The notes under the pieces: generated by a model
Databases searched by the model: none
What the model was told of the DNA's origin: nothing
The model's input: only the letters and a program-made list of their open reading frames with translations
In this document: positions 33,281-41,825 of the stretch, piece after piece
Numbering within the stretch: the stretch's first letter is position 1
Layout of the letters: every line of letters begins with the position of its first letter
Translations under genes and position numbers: made by a program
Assembly: GCA_025354525.1 (NCBI GenBank)
Contig: JANXMS010000492.1
Coordinates: 1 to 53,962 of the forward strand
From: Acidobacteriota bacterium
GTDB taxonomy: Bacteria; Acidobacteriota; Terriglobia; Bryobacterales; Bryobacteraceae
DNA length: 53,962 nt
Direction: 5' to 3'

Positions 33281-35069
33281 TCTCTTTTCCCTCCTGCTCT
33301 GCGCCAGCCCGCTGCTGGCGCAGAGCCTGCTGATTCAAAACGCGACTCTCATCGACGGCACCGGCGCTCCTCCCCGCCTCGCCGATGTCCTCATCTCAAA
33401 CGGTCGCATCGTCGCCGTTGGCCTCAACCTCCCCGCTCCGAACTCCTTGAGCCTCAACGCTCGCGGCAAAACCCTCGTCCCCGGCCTCTTCGATCTCCAT
33501 ACCCACGTCCAATCGGCTTCCGTCGGCGGCTCGGGCCAGGACTGGGGCAAAAACCTCAAAGCGTATCTCCTCAGCGGTGTCACCTCCGTCGCTGACTTCG
33601 GCACCTACGGCGAAACCTTCTCGACCGTCCGCCGTCTCACCGCGTCCGGCGCTTGGCCCGCCCCCCGTCTCCATCTCGCCAGCCGCATCACCTCGCCCGG
33701 TGGTCACGGCCTCGAAATCGGACGCGGCGAAATCTTCACGCAAGAGGTCCTCACCGCCCGCGAAGGCCGCGCCGCCGTCCGCCGCGCCCTCGCCTACAAA
33801 CCCGATGTCATCAAAGTCTTCTCCGATGGCTGGCGCTACGGCACCGCCGCTGACCTCACGAGCATGGAAGAAGGCACCCTCCGCGCCATCGTCGAAGAAG
33901 CCCACAAATCCGGCCTTCCCGTACTCACCCACACCGTCACCGTCGATAAAGGCAAACTCGCCGCCGACGCCGGCGTCGACGCCATCATGCACGGCATGCA
34001 AGACCGCCCCTTCGACGACCAACTCATCGCCAAGATGAAGGCCGGCCACACCGCCTACGGACCCACCTCCGCCGTCTACGAACCGCGCGTGCCCGCTCTC
34101 GACGCCCTTCTCGAAAAGGTGCTCGACCCCGCCTCACTCCTGTCCCTCAAAGGTCGCCCCGCCTTCGTCAAGCCCTCCCCCCTGCGCATCCGCAAGTACG
34201 AATTTCTGACAAACAATACCAAAGCCCTTTTCGACGCCGGCATCCCCCTCGTCACTGGCACCGACGCCGGCATCACAGGCACCCATCACGGCTGGGCCAC
34301 CCTCCGCGAAATCACGCTTCTCGCCCAGTCCGGCCTCTCGCCCGTCCAAGCCATCAAAGCCGCTACCCTCAACGCCGCTCGCGTCCTCCGCGTCGACAAG
34401 GATCGTGGCTCCATCGAGCCCGGCAAACTCGCCGACCTCGTTCTGATCGACGGCGCACCCCATCAAAACATCGCCGATATCAACAAAATCCACCGCGTCT
34501 GGCTCGGCGGCGTAGAGCAAAACTTGGTCACTCTCGCCCAAGCCATCGCCGTCCCCGGGCCGACGCCCCTCGCCGCCATTCCCGCCCCCGCCCTCCTCGA
34601 CGACTTCGACCGCGTCGACGGTCGCAGCCGACTCGACTCCCGCTGGATCAATACCTACGAAGGCGGCCCCGATCTCTCCCGCGCCCTCTTCCAGCGCATC
34701 GCTCGCTCTTCCGGCAACTACGCCCTCTCGATACAAGCGCAAATGTCCGAGTCCTCCAAGCCCCGTGTTCACATCACGCTCCCCCTCCGCCCCGGCGGAA
34801 TCGAGCCCATGGATTTCTCGGGTTCGAAGTACCTCGAATTCGAAGCCCGCGGCGACGGCCTCGCTTATGACCTCCTCCTTCCAACCCGCGCCAAACGGGA
34901 AGCTACCGCCGCTCCGTTCACCCCCGGCCCCAGCTGGAAGAAGTTCAAAATTCCCCTCGTCGCGCTTGGCTGCCCCTGCGCCGATGCCACTGCGCTTACT
35001 TTCCAACTCGCCCGGCCAGCCGGAGTCCGCACCTGGTTCGAACTCGATAACATTCGGGTTACTCGATAA
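33270..35069 (+). CDS. amidohydrolase with C-terminal CIA30-like domain, exported
   Basis: 599 residues from a GTG at 33270 that overlaps the previous gene. Signal peptide MKRNLFSLLLCASPLLAQS. The amidohydrolase core (about 20-430) has GLFDLHTHVQSA, VIKVFSDGW, LPVLTHTVTV, HGMQDR and VTGTDAGITGTHHGWATLRE, ending with the IEPGKLADLVLIDG motif. Residues about 445-599 (LLDDFDRVDGRSRLDSRW ... WFELDNIRVTR) resemble a CIA30/carbohydrate-binding beta-sandwich. It is probably a periplasmic imidazolonepropionase-like hydrolase or peptidase; the fusion is common in Acidobacteriota. Confidence 0.82.
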   Translation: MKRNLFSLLLCASPLLAQSLLIQNATLIDGTGAPPRLADVLISNGRIVAVGLNLPAPNSLSLNARGKTLVPGLFDLHTHVQSASVGGSGQDWGKNLKAYLLSGVTSVADFGTYGETFSTVRRLTASGAWPAPRLHLASRITSPGGHGLEIGRGEIFTQEVLTAREGRAAVRRALAYKPDVIKVFSDGWRYGTAADLTSMEEGTLRAIVEEAHKSGLPVLTHTVTVDKGKLAADAGVDAIMHGMQDRPFDDQLIAKMKAGHTAYGPTSAVYEPRVPALDALLEKVLDPASLLSLKGRPAFVKPSPLRIRKYEFLTNNTKALFDAGIPLVTGTDAGITGTHHGWATLREITLLAQSGLSPVQAIKAATLNAARVLRVDKDRGSIEPGKLADLVLIDGAPHQNIADINKIHRVWLGGVEQNLVTLAQAIAVPGPTPLAAIPAPALLDDFDRVDGRSRLDSRWINTYEGGPDLSRALFQRIARSSGNYALSIQAQMSESSKPRVHITLPLRPGGIEPMDFSGSKYLEFEARGDGLAYDLLLPTRAKREATAAPFTPGPSWKKFKIPLVALGCPCADATALTFQLARPAGVRTWFELDNIRVTR

Positions 35070-35095
35070 GGTTAAGGTGAATAAGTGCTTCCGCC

Positions 35096-35120
35096 TCTCC
35101 CGACCATCACTCTCGGGAGA
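35096..35120 (+). terminator. hairpin after amidohydrolase gene
   Basis: TCTCCCGA and TCGGGAGA form an 8-bp perfect stem with a 9-nt loop, 27 nt after the stop codon. There is no T-run on either side, so it may be a pause or RNA-end-protecting hairpin rather than a classic terminator. Confidence 0.4.
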
Positions 35121-35121
35121 C

Positions 35122-35176
35122 GGAATTGATCAGCGGCCTCCGGCCCAATAGAATTAATGGTTTTCGTAGCCTCGCC
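35122..35176 (-). repeat. MITE-A relic (one end, ~55 bp)
   Basis: GGAATTGATCAGCGGCCTCC and the bases to about 35176 match the complement of MITE-A copy 2's right end (GTAATTGATTAGCGGCCTCC... through CAATAxAATxAATxGTTTxCGTAGC), with about ten mismatches. The other end is missing, so it is an old, truncated copy between two convergent genes. Confidence 0.7.
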
Positions 35177-35268
35177 CCAGAAAAAATCAAAAGCTTCCGC
35201 TACGTCATCCAGTCCGAAGAGCTCTGCAACCTGTCCGCCAGTCGATCAAGCGAAACCCTTCGCCGGAA

Positions 35269-35293
35269 GGACCAGCAGTTAACCTGCTGGTCC
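35269..35293. terminator. bidirectional terminator-like hairpin
   Basis: GGACCAGCAG-TTAAC-CTGCTGGTCC is a perfect 10-bp stem with a 5-nt loop, between the ends of two convergent genes (35069 and 35309). No long T-run follows, as is common in this type of genome. Confidence 0.6.
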
Positions 35294-35308
35294 AATTGCC
35301 CTAGCCAA

Positions 35309-36223
35309 CTACGCCCTCGGCGCGCGCAGCCATTTGTTGCAGAACGTCATCGCTTGCGCCCAGGCTTCACAAGCGGCGGTGGCGTTGTAAGCGGCACCCG
35401 TATCGTTATGGAAAGCGTGTCCGACCCCTTCAAAAACATTGAAGCCGAATCGCTTTTGCCGCGCCAATAGTTCCGTCAGAATCGGAGCCATTCGAGTCGT
35501 CAACGCCCGGTCGCGCTCCGCATAAAGCCCTAACAAAGGGGCCTGCAACCGCTGCACGTCCTCAACCGGAGGCGGTGGACCATAGAACGGTACCGCCGCC
35601 GCCAACTCCTCCAAATTCACGGCCAAATCCCAAACATTCTGGCCCCCGGCGCAAAACCCGATCGCGCCAATCCGATCAAACTGGCACAACGGCGAAAACT
35701 TCAAGTAGTCGAGCGCGCTGATCAAGTCGATCCGACGGTCAACTTGGTTGGTTCGCCCATAGGCCCCTGTCCGCATCGCTGCATCAGGAAACGCCTGAAT
35801 ACCCCCTTGCCGCGACAACAGATCCGGTGCTACGGCGACAAATCCGGCCCGCGCCGCCCGACGGCACACGTCCTTAATGTGATCCGTCAACCCTTGGTTC
35901 TCGTGGATGATGATCAGCCCCGGCTGCGGCCCATTCATCTGCCGCGGGTAAGCAAAGTGGGCAAAAATCTTCGACGCCTCCCCCGCAAACTCGACGTCCT
36001 GCGCCACTACGTCCGGCGCGTTGATCGGCACCTGCACCCCCGCCGGACAAGCCTGCGGCGGCTGCGCCTGCAACTCCTCTTGGAAGCTACTCAGCGCGGT
36101 CACCGCCGCCGCCGTGCTTCCCAGAATCTTCGTCACCCGCGAGACCAACTCCCGCCGGTTAAAAGCGCCGTCCACATATAAGTGGACTAGTTCATGAACT
36201 GGATCATTATTTTCGTCGTACAC
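35309..36223 (-). CDS. dienelactone hydrolase family protein
   Basis: 304 residues. An unusual charged N terminus (MYDENNDPVHELVHLYVDGA) precedes a hydrophobic stretch (STAAAVTALSSF), then the alpha/beta-hydrolase: IIIHENQGLTDHIKDVCRRA (Glu), IGAIGFCAGGQNVWDLAVNL (Cys nucleophile in GxCxGG), LYAERDRALTTRM (Asp) and FEGVGHAFHNDTGAAYN (His). The Cys-Asp-His triad of dienelactone hydrolases is complete. It may act on lactones or esters from aromatic breakdown. It is divergent from the PSD1 gene at 36322 across 98 bp. Confidence 0.88.
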   Translation of the reverse strand: MYDENNDPVHELVHLYVDGAFNRRELVSRVTKILGSTAAAVTALSSFQEELQAQPPQACPAGVQVPINAPDVVAQDVEFAGEASKIFAHFAYPRQMNGPQPGLIIIHENQGLTDHIKDVCRRAARAGFVAVAPDLLSRQGGIQAFPDAAMRTGAYGRTNQVDRRIDLISALDYLKFSPLCQFDRIGAIGFCAGGQNVWDLAVNLEELAAAVPFYGPPPPVEDVQRLQAPLLGLYAERDRALTTRMAPILTELLARQKRFGFNVFEGVGHAFHNDTGAAYNATAACEAWAQAMTFCNKWLRAPRA

Positions 36224-36321
36224 GAGAAACCCTCTGAGCGAACGCTATCTCTTTTTCAGCGACTTCGCAACAGAGGGATGCAACCGAATCGCCCACGGGA
36301 TATGATTTTTACAAGTTTTCT

Positions 36322-38655
36322 ATGCGCCTCCTTTTACTTTTTCTAGGTACCGCCGCCGCATTGGCCGCCGCCGAAGACTTCGACTTCTTCGAATCGAAGA
36401 TCCGTCCCGTCCTCGCCGCCCGCTGCTACGGCTGCCATAGTGGGAAGCTGAAACAGGCCGAAGGCGGCCTCTATCTCGACTCCTCCGAACCCACCCGCAA
36501 AGGCGGCCGCAGCGGAATCCCCGCCGTCGTCCCCGGAAAGCCGGACGAAAGCCTGCTGATCAAAGTCATCCAAGGCACCCACAAAGATCTCAAAATGCCC
36601 CCGGGCAAACCGCTGCCCAAAGAGCAGGTGGCCGACTTCGTCGCCTGGGTCAAAATGGGCGCTCCCGACCCCCGCACCGGCGGTACGGTCGCCGCGCTGC
36701 AACCGGCCTACGACTGGGAAAAAGAGAAAAAGCACTGGGCTTACCAACCCGTCAAAACTGTCTCCGCCCCCGTCGTCGCTGACCCCACTTGGAATCGTAC
36801 CGCCATCGACCGTTGGGTCAAAGCCAAGCTCGACGAACGGCAGATTAAGCCCCTCGCGCCCGCCACCAAAGCCACTCTCCTCCGCCGCGTTACTTACGAC
36901 CTGACCGGCCTTCCGCCCACCCCGGAACAGTCCGCCGCCTTCCTCGCTGACCAGTCGCCCAAGGCCTTCGAGAAGGTCGTCGACCAACTCCTCGCCAGCC
37001 CCGCTTACGGCGAACAGTGGGGCCGCCACTGGCTCGACGTCGTCCGCTACGCCGACACCGCCGGCGACGCCTCCGACTACCCCGTCCCCGAGATGAGTCG
37101 CTATCGGAACTACGTCATCCGCTCCATCCAGCAGGATAAACCGTGCAACCAGTTCCTTCGCGAACAGCTCTCCGGCGACCTGCTCACCGCCAAAAACGAA
37201 GAGGACCGCCGCGACAAAATCGTCGCCACCAGCTACCTCGCCAACGCCCGCCGCTTCGGCCAAACCGAAGGCGAGTTCTACCTCACAATCGACGACACGA
37301 TCGACAACCTCGGCAAAGCTACGCTGGGACTCACAGTAGGCTGCGCCCGCTGCCACGATCATAAGTTCGACCCCATCCCCACCGCCGACTACTACGCCCT
37401 GTTCGGTATCTTCAAGAGCAGCAAATACGCCTGGGCGGGCCTGGAACACCACCAGTATCTGGACGGCTTCGCCGCCCTCGACAAAAAAGACCAAACCCGC
37501 TTGGAACGCCAGCAGAAGCGCATGGTGGAGGCCTACCGCGTCGTAAAGAAGGGAGACGGGAAGGATCCTAAATCCCCCGCCGCCCAGCGTCTGGCCTACC
37601 TGGAAGCCCAAGCGGAACTACTCCAGATCCGCTCCTCCTGGCCCGATATCCCCATGGTCTATGGCGTCTCGGACGCCAAGCCCGTCAACGCCCGCATCAT
37701 GGTGAAGGGCGACCCCAACACGCTCGGCCCCGAAGCCCCGCGCGGCTTCCTCACCGTGCTCGGCGGCCAACCCGTCCCCGCCGACCACCCGGGTTCCGGT
37801 CGCGACCTGCTCGCCGGGTGGATCGCCGACGACCAAAATCCGCTCACCGCCCGCGTCTTCGTCAACCGCGTCTGGACCTGGCACTTCGGTCGCGGCATCG
37901 TCAATACACCGAACGATTTCGGCACCCGGGGTGAGAAGCCCACCCACCCCGAACTGCTCGACCACCTCACTGCCAACTTCATCGCCGAAGGCTGGAGCCT
38001 GAAGAAACTGCACAAGACGATCCTGCTGACGCGCGCCTATCAAACCGGCTCCGGCCACGTCGAAGCCAACGCCGTGAAGGACCCCAAGAACGAGACCTAC
38101 TGGCGCTTCGATCGCCGCCGCCTGACGGCTGAAGAAGCCCGCGATTCCATGCTCGCCCTCAGCGGCAACCTCGACCCCGTTCCTGGCGGCCCCCATCCGT
38201 TCGCCCCGCGCGCCAGCTACGTCCAGACGCAGCACAAACCCTTCGTCGCCGACCCCGTCGCCTTCGACCACAACAAGCGCTCGGTCTACCTCTTCCAACA
38301 GCGCTTCAAACCGCACGCCTACCTCGACCTGTTTGACGGTGCCGATTCAAACGCCGCCACCGCCGTCCGCGCCTCCAACAACACGGCCACCCAGGCGCTG
38401 TACCTGATGAATAACGAGTTCGTGCAGAAGCAAGCCGACGCCCTCGCCGTTCGCGTTGGCATGGCCGAACCCACCGTCGCGGGCCGCGTCCGCTTGGCCC
38501 ACCGCCTGCTTTTCGCCCGCGTCCCCACTCCGGCTGAACAGCAGTTAGCCACCACCTTCATCGCCCAGACTACAACGCAAACCGAAGCCCGTGCCGCCTG
38601 GACGAGCTACATGCGCGTGCTCTTTTCGAGCAACGAATTCTTCTTCATCGACTAA
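36322..38655 (+). CDS. PSD1 protein (planctomycete cytochrome c / DUF1549 / DUF1553)
   Basis: 777 residues, shorter than most PSD1 proteins because the middle variable domain is minimal. Signal peptide LLLLFLGTAAALAAAEDF; PSCyt1 haem motif CYGCH (about 38) with partner MPPG; DUF1549 (VTYDLTGLPPTPEQSAAFLA, WGRHWLDVVRYADTAGD, a second CARCHDHKFDPIP); DUF1553 (NPLTARVFVNRVWTWHFGRG, EKPTHPELLDHLTANFIAEG, NNTATQALYLMNNEFVQKQA). In Planctomycetota and Acidobacteriota such proteins pair with DUF1501 proteins for extracellular breakdown of complex substrates; the reaction is unknown. The DUF1501 partner follows after 10 bp. Confidence 0.9.
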   Translation: MRLLLLFLGTAAALAAAEDFDFFESKIRPVLAARCYGCHSGKLKQAEGGLYLDSSEPTRKGGRSGIPAVVPGKPDESLLIKVIQGTHKDLKMPPGKPLPKEQVADFVAWVKMGAPDPRTGGTVAALQPAYDWEKEKKHWAYQPVKTVSAPVVADPTWNRTAIDRWVKAKLDERQIKPLAPATKATLLRRVTYDLTGLPPTPEQSAAFLADQSPKAFEKVVDQLLASPAYGEQWGRHWLDVVRYADTAGDASDYPVPEMSRYRNYVIRSIQQDKPCNQFLREQLSGDLLTAKNEEDRRDKIVATSYLANARRFGQTEGEFYLTIDDTIDNLGKATLGLTVGCARCHDHKFDPIPTADYYALFGIFKSSKYAWAGLEHHQYLDGFAALDKKDQTRLERQQKRMVEAYRVVKKGDGKDPKSPAAQRLAYLEAQAELLQIRSSWPDIPMVYGVSDAKPVNARIMVKGDPNTLGPEAPRGFLTVLGGQPVPADHPGSGRDLLAGWIADDQNPLTARVFVNRVWTWHFGRGIVNTPNDFGTRGEKPTHPELLDHLTANFIAEGWSLKKLHKTILLTRAYQTGSGHVEANAVKDPKNETYWRFDRRRLTAEEARDSMLALSGNLDPVPGGPHPFAPRASYVQTQHKPFVADPVAFDHNKRSVYLFQQRFKPHAYLDLFDGADSNAATAVRASNNTATQALYLMNNEFVQKQADALAVRVGMAEPTVAGRVRLAHRLLFARVPTPAEQQLATTFIAQTTTQTEARAAWTSYMRVLFSSNEFFFID

Positions 38656-38665
38656 CGGAACCACC

Positions 38666-40018
38666 ATGCCTCTACCCCGCCGCCAACTGCTTCGCTCTCT
38701 CTTCGGGGCCTCTACGATGATGCCCGCCGTCGTCCAAAATCTACTGGCCGACTCACTCGACCCCCTCGCCCCCAAGCAGCCTCACTTTCCCGGCAAAGCC
38801 AAGCGGGTGATCTTCCTGTACATGACCGGCGGCGTCTCGCACGTCGATACCTTCGACCCCAAACCCGCCCTCGTTAAGGCCGCTGCCGACAAGAAAACCG
38901 GCGGGAAGAAAGGCGGCATTCTGCTTCCTTCCACGTGGGGCTCGAAGGCATATGGCAAGTGCGGCACCACCGTCTCCGATCTCTTCCCGGAGATGGCCGG
39001 CATCGTCGACGACCTCTGTGTCATCCGCTCTCTGCAGGGCGACCACAACGACCACTTCCAGGCCACGATGGGCATGCACACGGGCTCGGTGACGGTGAAG
39101 CGCCCGTCCATCGGCTCCTGGGTCAGCTACGGCCTCGGGACGGAGAACAAAAACCTGCCCAGCTTCATCGCGCTTGCGCCGGTGCTGCCTTACGCGGGGG
39201 CACAGGTTTGGTCTTCGGACTTCCTGCCCGGCTCTCACGCGGGCACACGCATCGTTAGCGGCCCGCAGCCTGTGGCTGACCTCGCTCGCCGTGCCGCTAC
39301 GGAAAAGGTGCAATCGCTCGAACTCGATCTGCTCTCCCGGCTCAACAAGCAGCATCAGACCTCGCGGCCCGGCGACCCCGCCTTGGCCGCTCGTCTGCAG
39401 AGCTTTGAAACCGCGTTCGGCATGCAGAGCGAGATGCCCGGGGTGTTTGATTTCTCCAAGGAAACGGACGCGACGATGAACCTTTACGGGCTCGAACGCG
39501 GCCAGACGAAAGGCTTCGGCTGGCAGTGCCTTGTGGCTCGCCGGCTCGCCGAACGCGGGGTGCGTTTCATCGAGTTGATCGATACCGGCTCCTCCGGCAA
39601 CTGGGACGTGCATGGCGAAATCAACAACATGATTCCGCTCGCAAAGAACGTCGATCGCCCCATCGCCGGGCTCATCAAGGATTTGAAATCCCGGGGAATG
39701 CTCGACGATACCTTGGTCGTCTGGACCACCGAATTTGGCCGCAGCCCTTGGGGTGGTCCGCCGCACGGCCGGGAACACTACAACAAAACCTTCTCTTCCT
39801 GGATGGCCGGCGGCGGCATCAAGCCGGGGATGGTCTACGGCGCGTCGGATGAGTACGGCATCGACATCACGGAGAACCTGATGTCGGTCCACGATTTCCA
39901 CGCGACCATCCTGCACTGCCTCGGCTTCGACCATACAAAGCTCACCTATCGGCACGCCGGCCGCGACTTCCGCTTGACCGACGTTCATGGTAGCGTCGTG
40001 AAGGCTTTACTCGCCTAA
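38666..40018 (+). CDS. DUF1501 family protein
   Basis: 450 residues. Tat-like signal (PRRQLLRSLFGASTMMPAVV). The alkaline-phosphatase-like DUF1501 fold is shown by VIFLYMTGGVSHVDTFDPKP (metal-binding Asp), [49 protein letters not shown]...HYNKTFSSWMAGGG and a late HDFHATILHCLGFDH. It is exported and probably works with the PSD1 protein encoded 10 bp upstream. A second PSD1-DUF1501 pair lies at 43176-47591. Substrate unknown. Confidence 0.9.
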   Translation: MPLPRRQLLRSLFGASTMMPAVVQNLLADSLDPLAPKQPHFPGKAKRVIFLYMTGGVSHVDTFDPKPALVKAAADKKTGGKKGGILLPSTWGSKAYGKCGTTVSDLFPEMAGIVDDLCVIRSLQGDHNDHFQATMGMHTGSVTVKRPSIGSWVSYGLGTENKNLPSFIALAPVLPYAGAQVWSSDFLPGSHAGTRIVSGPQPVADLARRAATEKVQSLELDLLSRLNKQHQTSRPGDPALAARLQSFETAFGMQSEMPGVFDFSKETDATMNLYGLERGQTKGFGWQCLVARRLAERGVRFIELIDTGSSGNWDVHGEINNMIPLAKNVDRPIAGLIKDLKSRGMLDDTLVVWTTEFGRSPWGGPPHGREHYNKTFSSWMAGGGIKPGMVYGASDEYGIDITENLMSVHDFHATILHCLGFDHTKLTYRHAGRDFRLTDVHGSVVKALLA

Positions 40019-40027
40019 GGATCTACT

Positions 40028-40384
40028 ATGCAACGCCTCTTGCTCGCTCTTCTGCTCGCCAGCCTAGGTGCTTTCGGTGCCGACATCGCCGGAAACTGGA
40101 AAGCCACCGCCGAAGGCCCCAACGGCTCCATGTCGCGGTCGTTTACCTTTAAGGTCGACGGCACCAAACTTACCGGTGAAACCGTCAGTTCCATGGTCGG
40201 CAAGTCCACTATCGAGCAAGGGAAAATCGATGGCGACAAGATCTCTTTCGTTCTCCAAGTCAAGTTTCAGGACAATGAAATGACGATTAAATACACGGGA
40301 AAGGTCATCGGCAAGGACGAGATCAAGCTTACCGCCGAGACGGGCCAGGGGGATATCGAATGGGTCGCCAAGCGCGGTTCCTAG
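40028..40384 (+). CDS. small exported beta-rich protein
   Basis: 118 residues. Signal peptide MQRLLLALLLASLGAFGAD; the mature part DIAGNWKATAEGPNGSMSRS, FTFKVDGTKLTGETVSSMVG and KDEIKLTAETGQGDIEWVAK is a compact all-beta domain of the lipocalin-like kind common in Acidobacteriota secretomes. AGGA precedes the ATG. It overlaps the M20 peptidase start by 25 bp, so it belongs to the same transcript as the PSD1-DUF1501 pair. No activity is assigned. Confidence 0.75.
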   Translation: MQRLLLALLLASLGAFGADIAGNWKATAEGPNGSMSRSFTFKVDGTKLTGETVSSMVGKSTIEQGKIDGDKISFVLQVKFQDNEMTIKYTGKVIGKDEIKLTAETGQGDIEWVAKRGS

Positions 40385-41811
40385 TCGGCAGCAGTTTCGT
40401 GCTTCTGGGTGCCCTCGCCCAGGCCGCTGAACTGCCCGATGTCGCCAAGCTTCTGATTGACGTCATTCGCATCAACACGACCAATCCACCGGGCAACGAG
40501 GACAAACTCGCCCAGTTTCTGAAGACCAAATTCGCTCCACTCGGCTTCGAGATCGACATCATCCAGACGCCCCAGGCGGGCAAGTCGCACTTCATCGCGC
40601 GCCTCCGTGGCAACGGCAAGAAGAAGCCGGTTCTGCTCGCGGCCCATTCCGACGTCGTCGGCGTCGAACGCGAAAAATGGACGGTCGATCCTTTCGCAGG
40701 CGTGATCAAAGACGGTTCCGTCTACGGTCGCGGCGCGATCGATTTTAAGGGCGGTCTCGCTGTTTTTGCGCAAGCCATGCTAAACATTGCGAAGAACAAA
40801 ATTCCGCTCGATCGCGACATCATCTTCCTCTCGGAAGCCGACGAAGAAGGTGGCCTTTACAACACCACTTGGCTCGCGAATCAGGCCTGGGACAAAATCG
40901 ACTGCGAGTTCTCGTTGAACGAAGGCGGCTGGATCATCAAAGGCAAGGACGGCAAGACGTCGTACGTCTCCATCTCCACCGCCGACAAAGGCGGCGTCTC
41001 GCTCACGCTCACCGCGAAAGGCACTTCAACGCACTCGTCCATGCCCCGGCCGGACAACGCCATCTACACCCTCGGTCGGGCGCTGACCAAACTCTCCGCT
41101 TACGACACCAAGGTCAAGCTGACCCCCGAGACACGCCTGTTCTTTTCGACGCTGGCCGACGTCAGCCCCGAGCCCATGAAAACGACCTTCCGCGACCTCC
41201 TCTCGGACGATCCGAAGAAGATCGCCCTCGCCGACAAGATCATCTCCGAAGACACCCTGCTCCACGCCATCATGCGCGACACGATCGCGCCCGTGCTGAT
41301 GAACGCCGGCTTCCGGGGCAATGTCATTCCCGGCTCGGCGGAGGTTACGCTGAACTTCCGAACCATCCCCGGCACCACCACCGAAGAACTCATCGAAGAA
41401 ATCCAGGGCGTCGTTGCCGATCCTCGCATCTCCATCGAACCCGCGTCTCCCACTACCTCTAACATCGCCCTAACCCCGGAGCAGAAGAAGGAGATGGCCG
41501 TCTATCAAAAAATGCGCTCCTCGCTGAAGCCCTCTCCTCTCGACAACGAACTCTACAAAGCTCTCGTCAAGCACGCCCTGGCCGTCTATCCCACGGCGAA
41601 GGTCACTCCCTACCTCTTCCAGGCCGGCACCGATTCCTCCGCCTGGCGCTCTCGCGGCATCCCTGTCTACGGCATCTATCCTTACCCGATCGACCACGAA
41701 GACTTGAAGCGGATGCATGGCAACGATGAACGCGTCCCCATCGCCTCGCTCGAAACCGGAGTCGATCTGATCTATAAAACGCTCCTCGACGTAGCGGCTA
41801 CCAAACCATAA
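40360..41811 (+). CDS. M20/M25/M40 family metallopeptidase, exported
   Basis: 483 residues from an ATG inside the preceding gene. Signal peptide near residue 22. Di-zinc site blocks: PVLLAAHSDVVGVEREKW, GRGAIDFKGGLAVFAQAM, FLSEADEEGGLYNTTWLA (catalytic Glu-Glu), and a late HEDLKRMHGNDERVPI. The lid/dimerisation domain (KGTSTHSSMPRPDNAIYTLG) is intact. It is probably a periplasmic carboxypeptidase or aminoacylase acting on peptides; placement after a PSD1-DUF1501 pair suggests a shared extracellular degradation programme. Confidence 0.9.
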   Translation: MGRQARFLVGSSFVLLGALAQAAELPDVAKLLIDVIRINTTNPPGNEDKLAQFLKTKFAPLGFEIDIIQTPQAGKSHFIARLRGNGKKKPVLLAAHSDVVGVEREKWTVDPFAGVIKDGSVYGRGAIDFKGGLAVFAQAMLNIAKNKIPLDRDIIFLSEADEEGGLYNTTWLANQAWDKIDCEFSLNEGGWIIKGKDGKTSYVSISTADKGGVSLTLTAKGTSTHSSMPRPDNAIYTLGRALTKLSAYDTKVKLTPETRLFFSTLADVSPEPMKTTFRDLLSDDPKKIALADKIISEDTLLHAIMRDTIAPVLMNAGFRGNVIPGSAEVTLNFRTIPGTTTEELIEEIQGVVADPRISIEPASPTTSNIALTPEQKKEMAVYQKMRSSLKPSPLDNELYKALVKHALAVYPTAKVTPYLFQAGTDSSAWRSRGIPVYGIYPYPIDHEDLKRMHGNDERVPIASLETGVDLIYKTLLDVAATKP

Positions 41812-41825
41812 GCCGCTCGCAGGAC

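Noticed and set aside
36278-36306. Promoter upstream of the first PSD1 gene (TATGAT at 36301)
   Set aside because: The -10-like box is plausible but I could not find a matching -35, so it is not listed as a feature.
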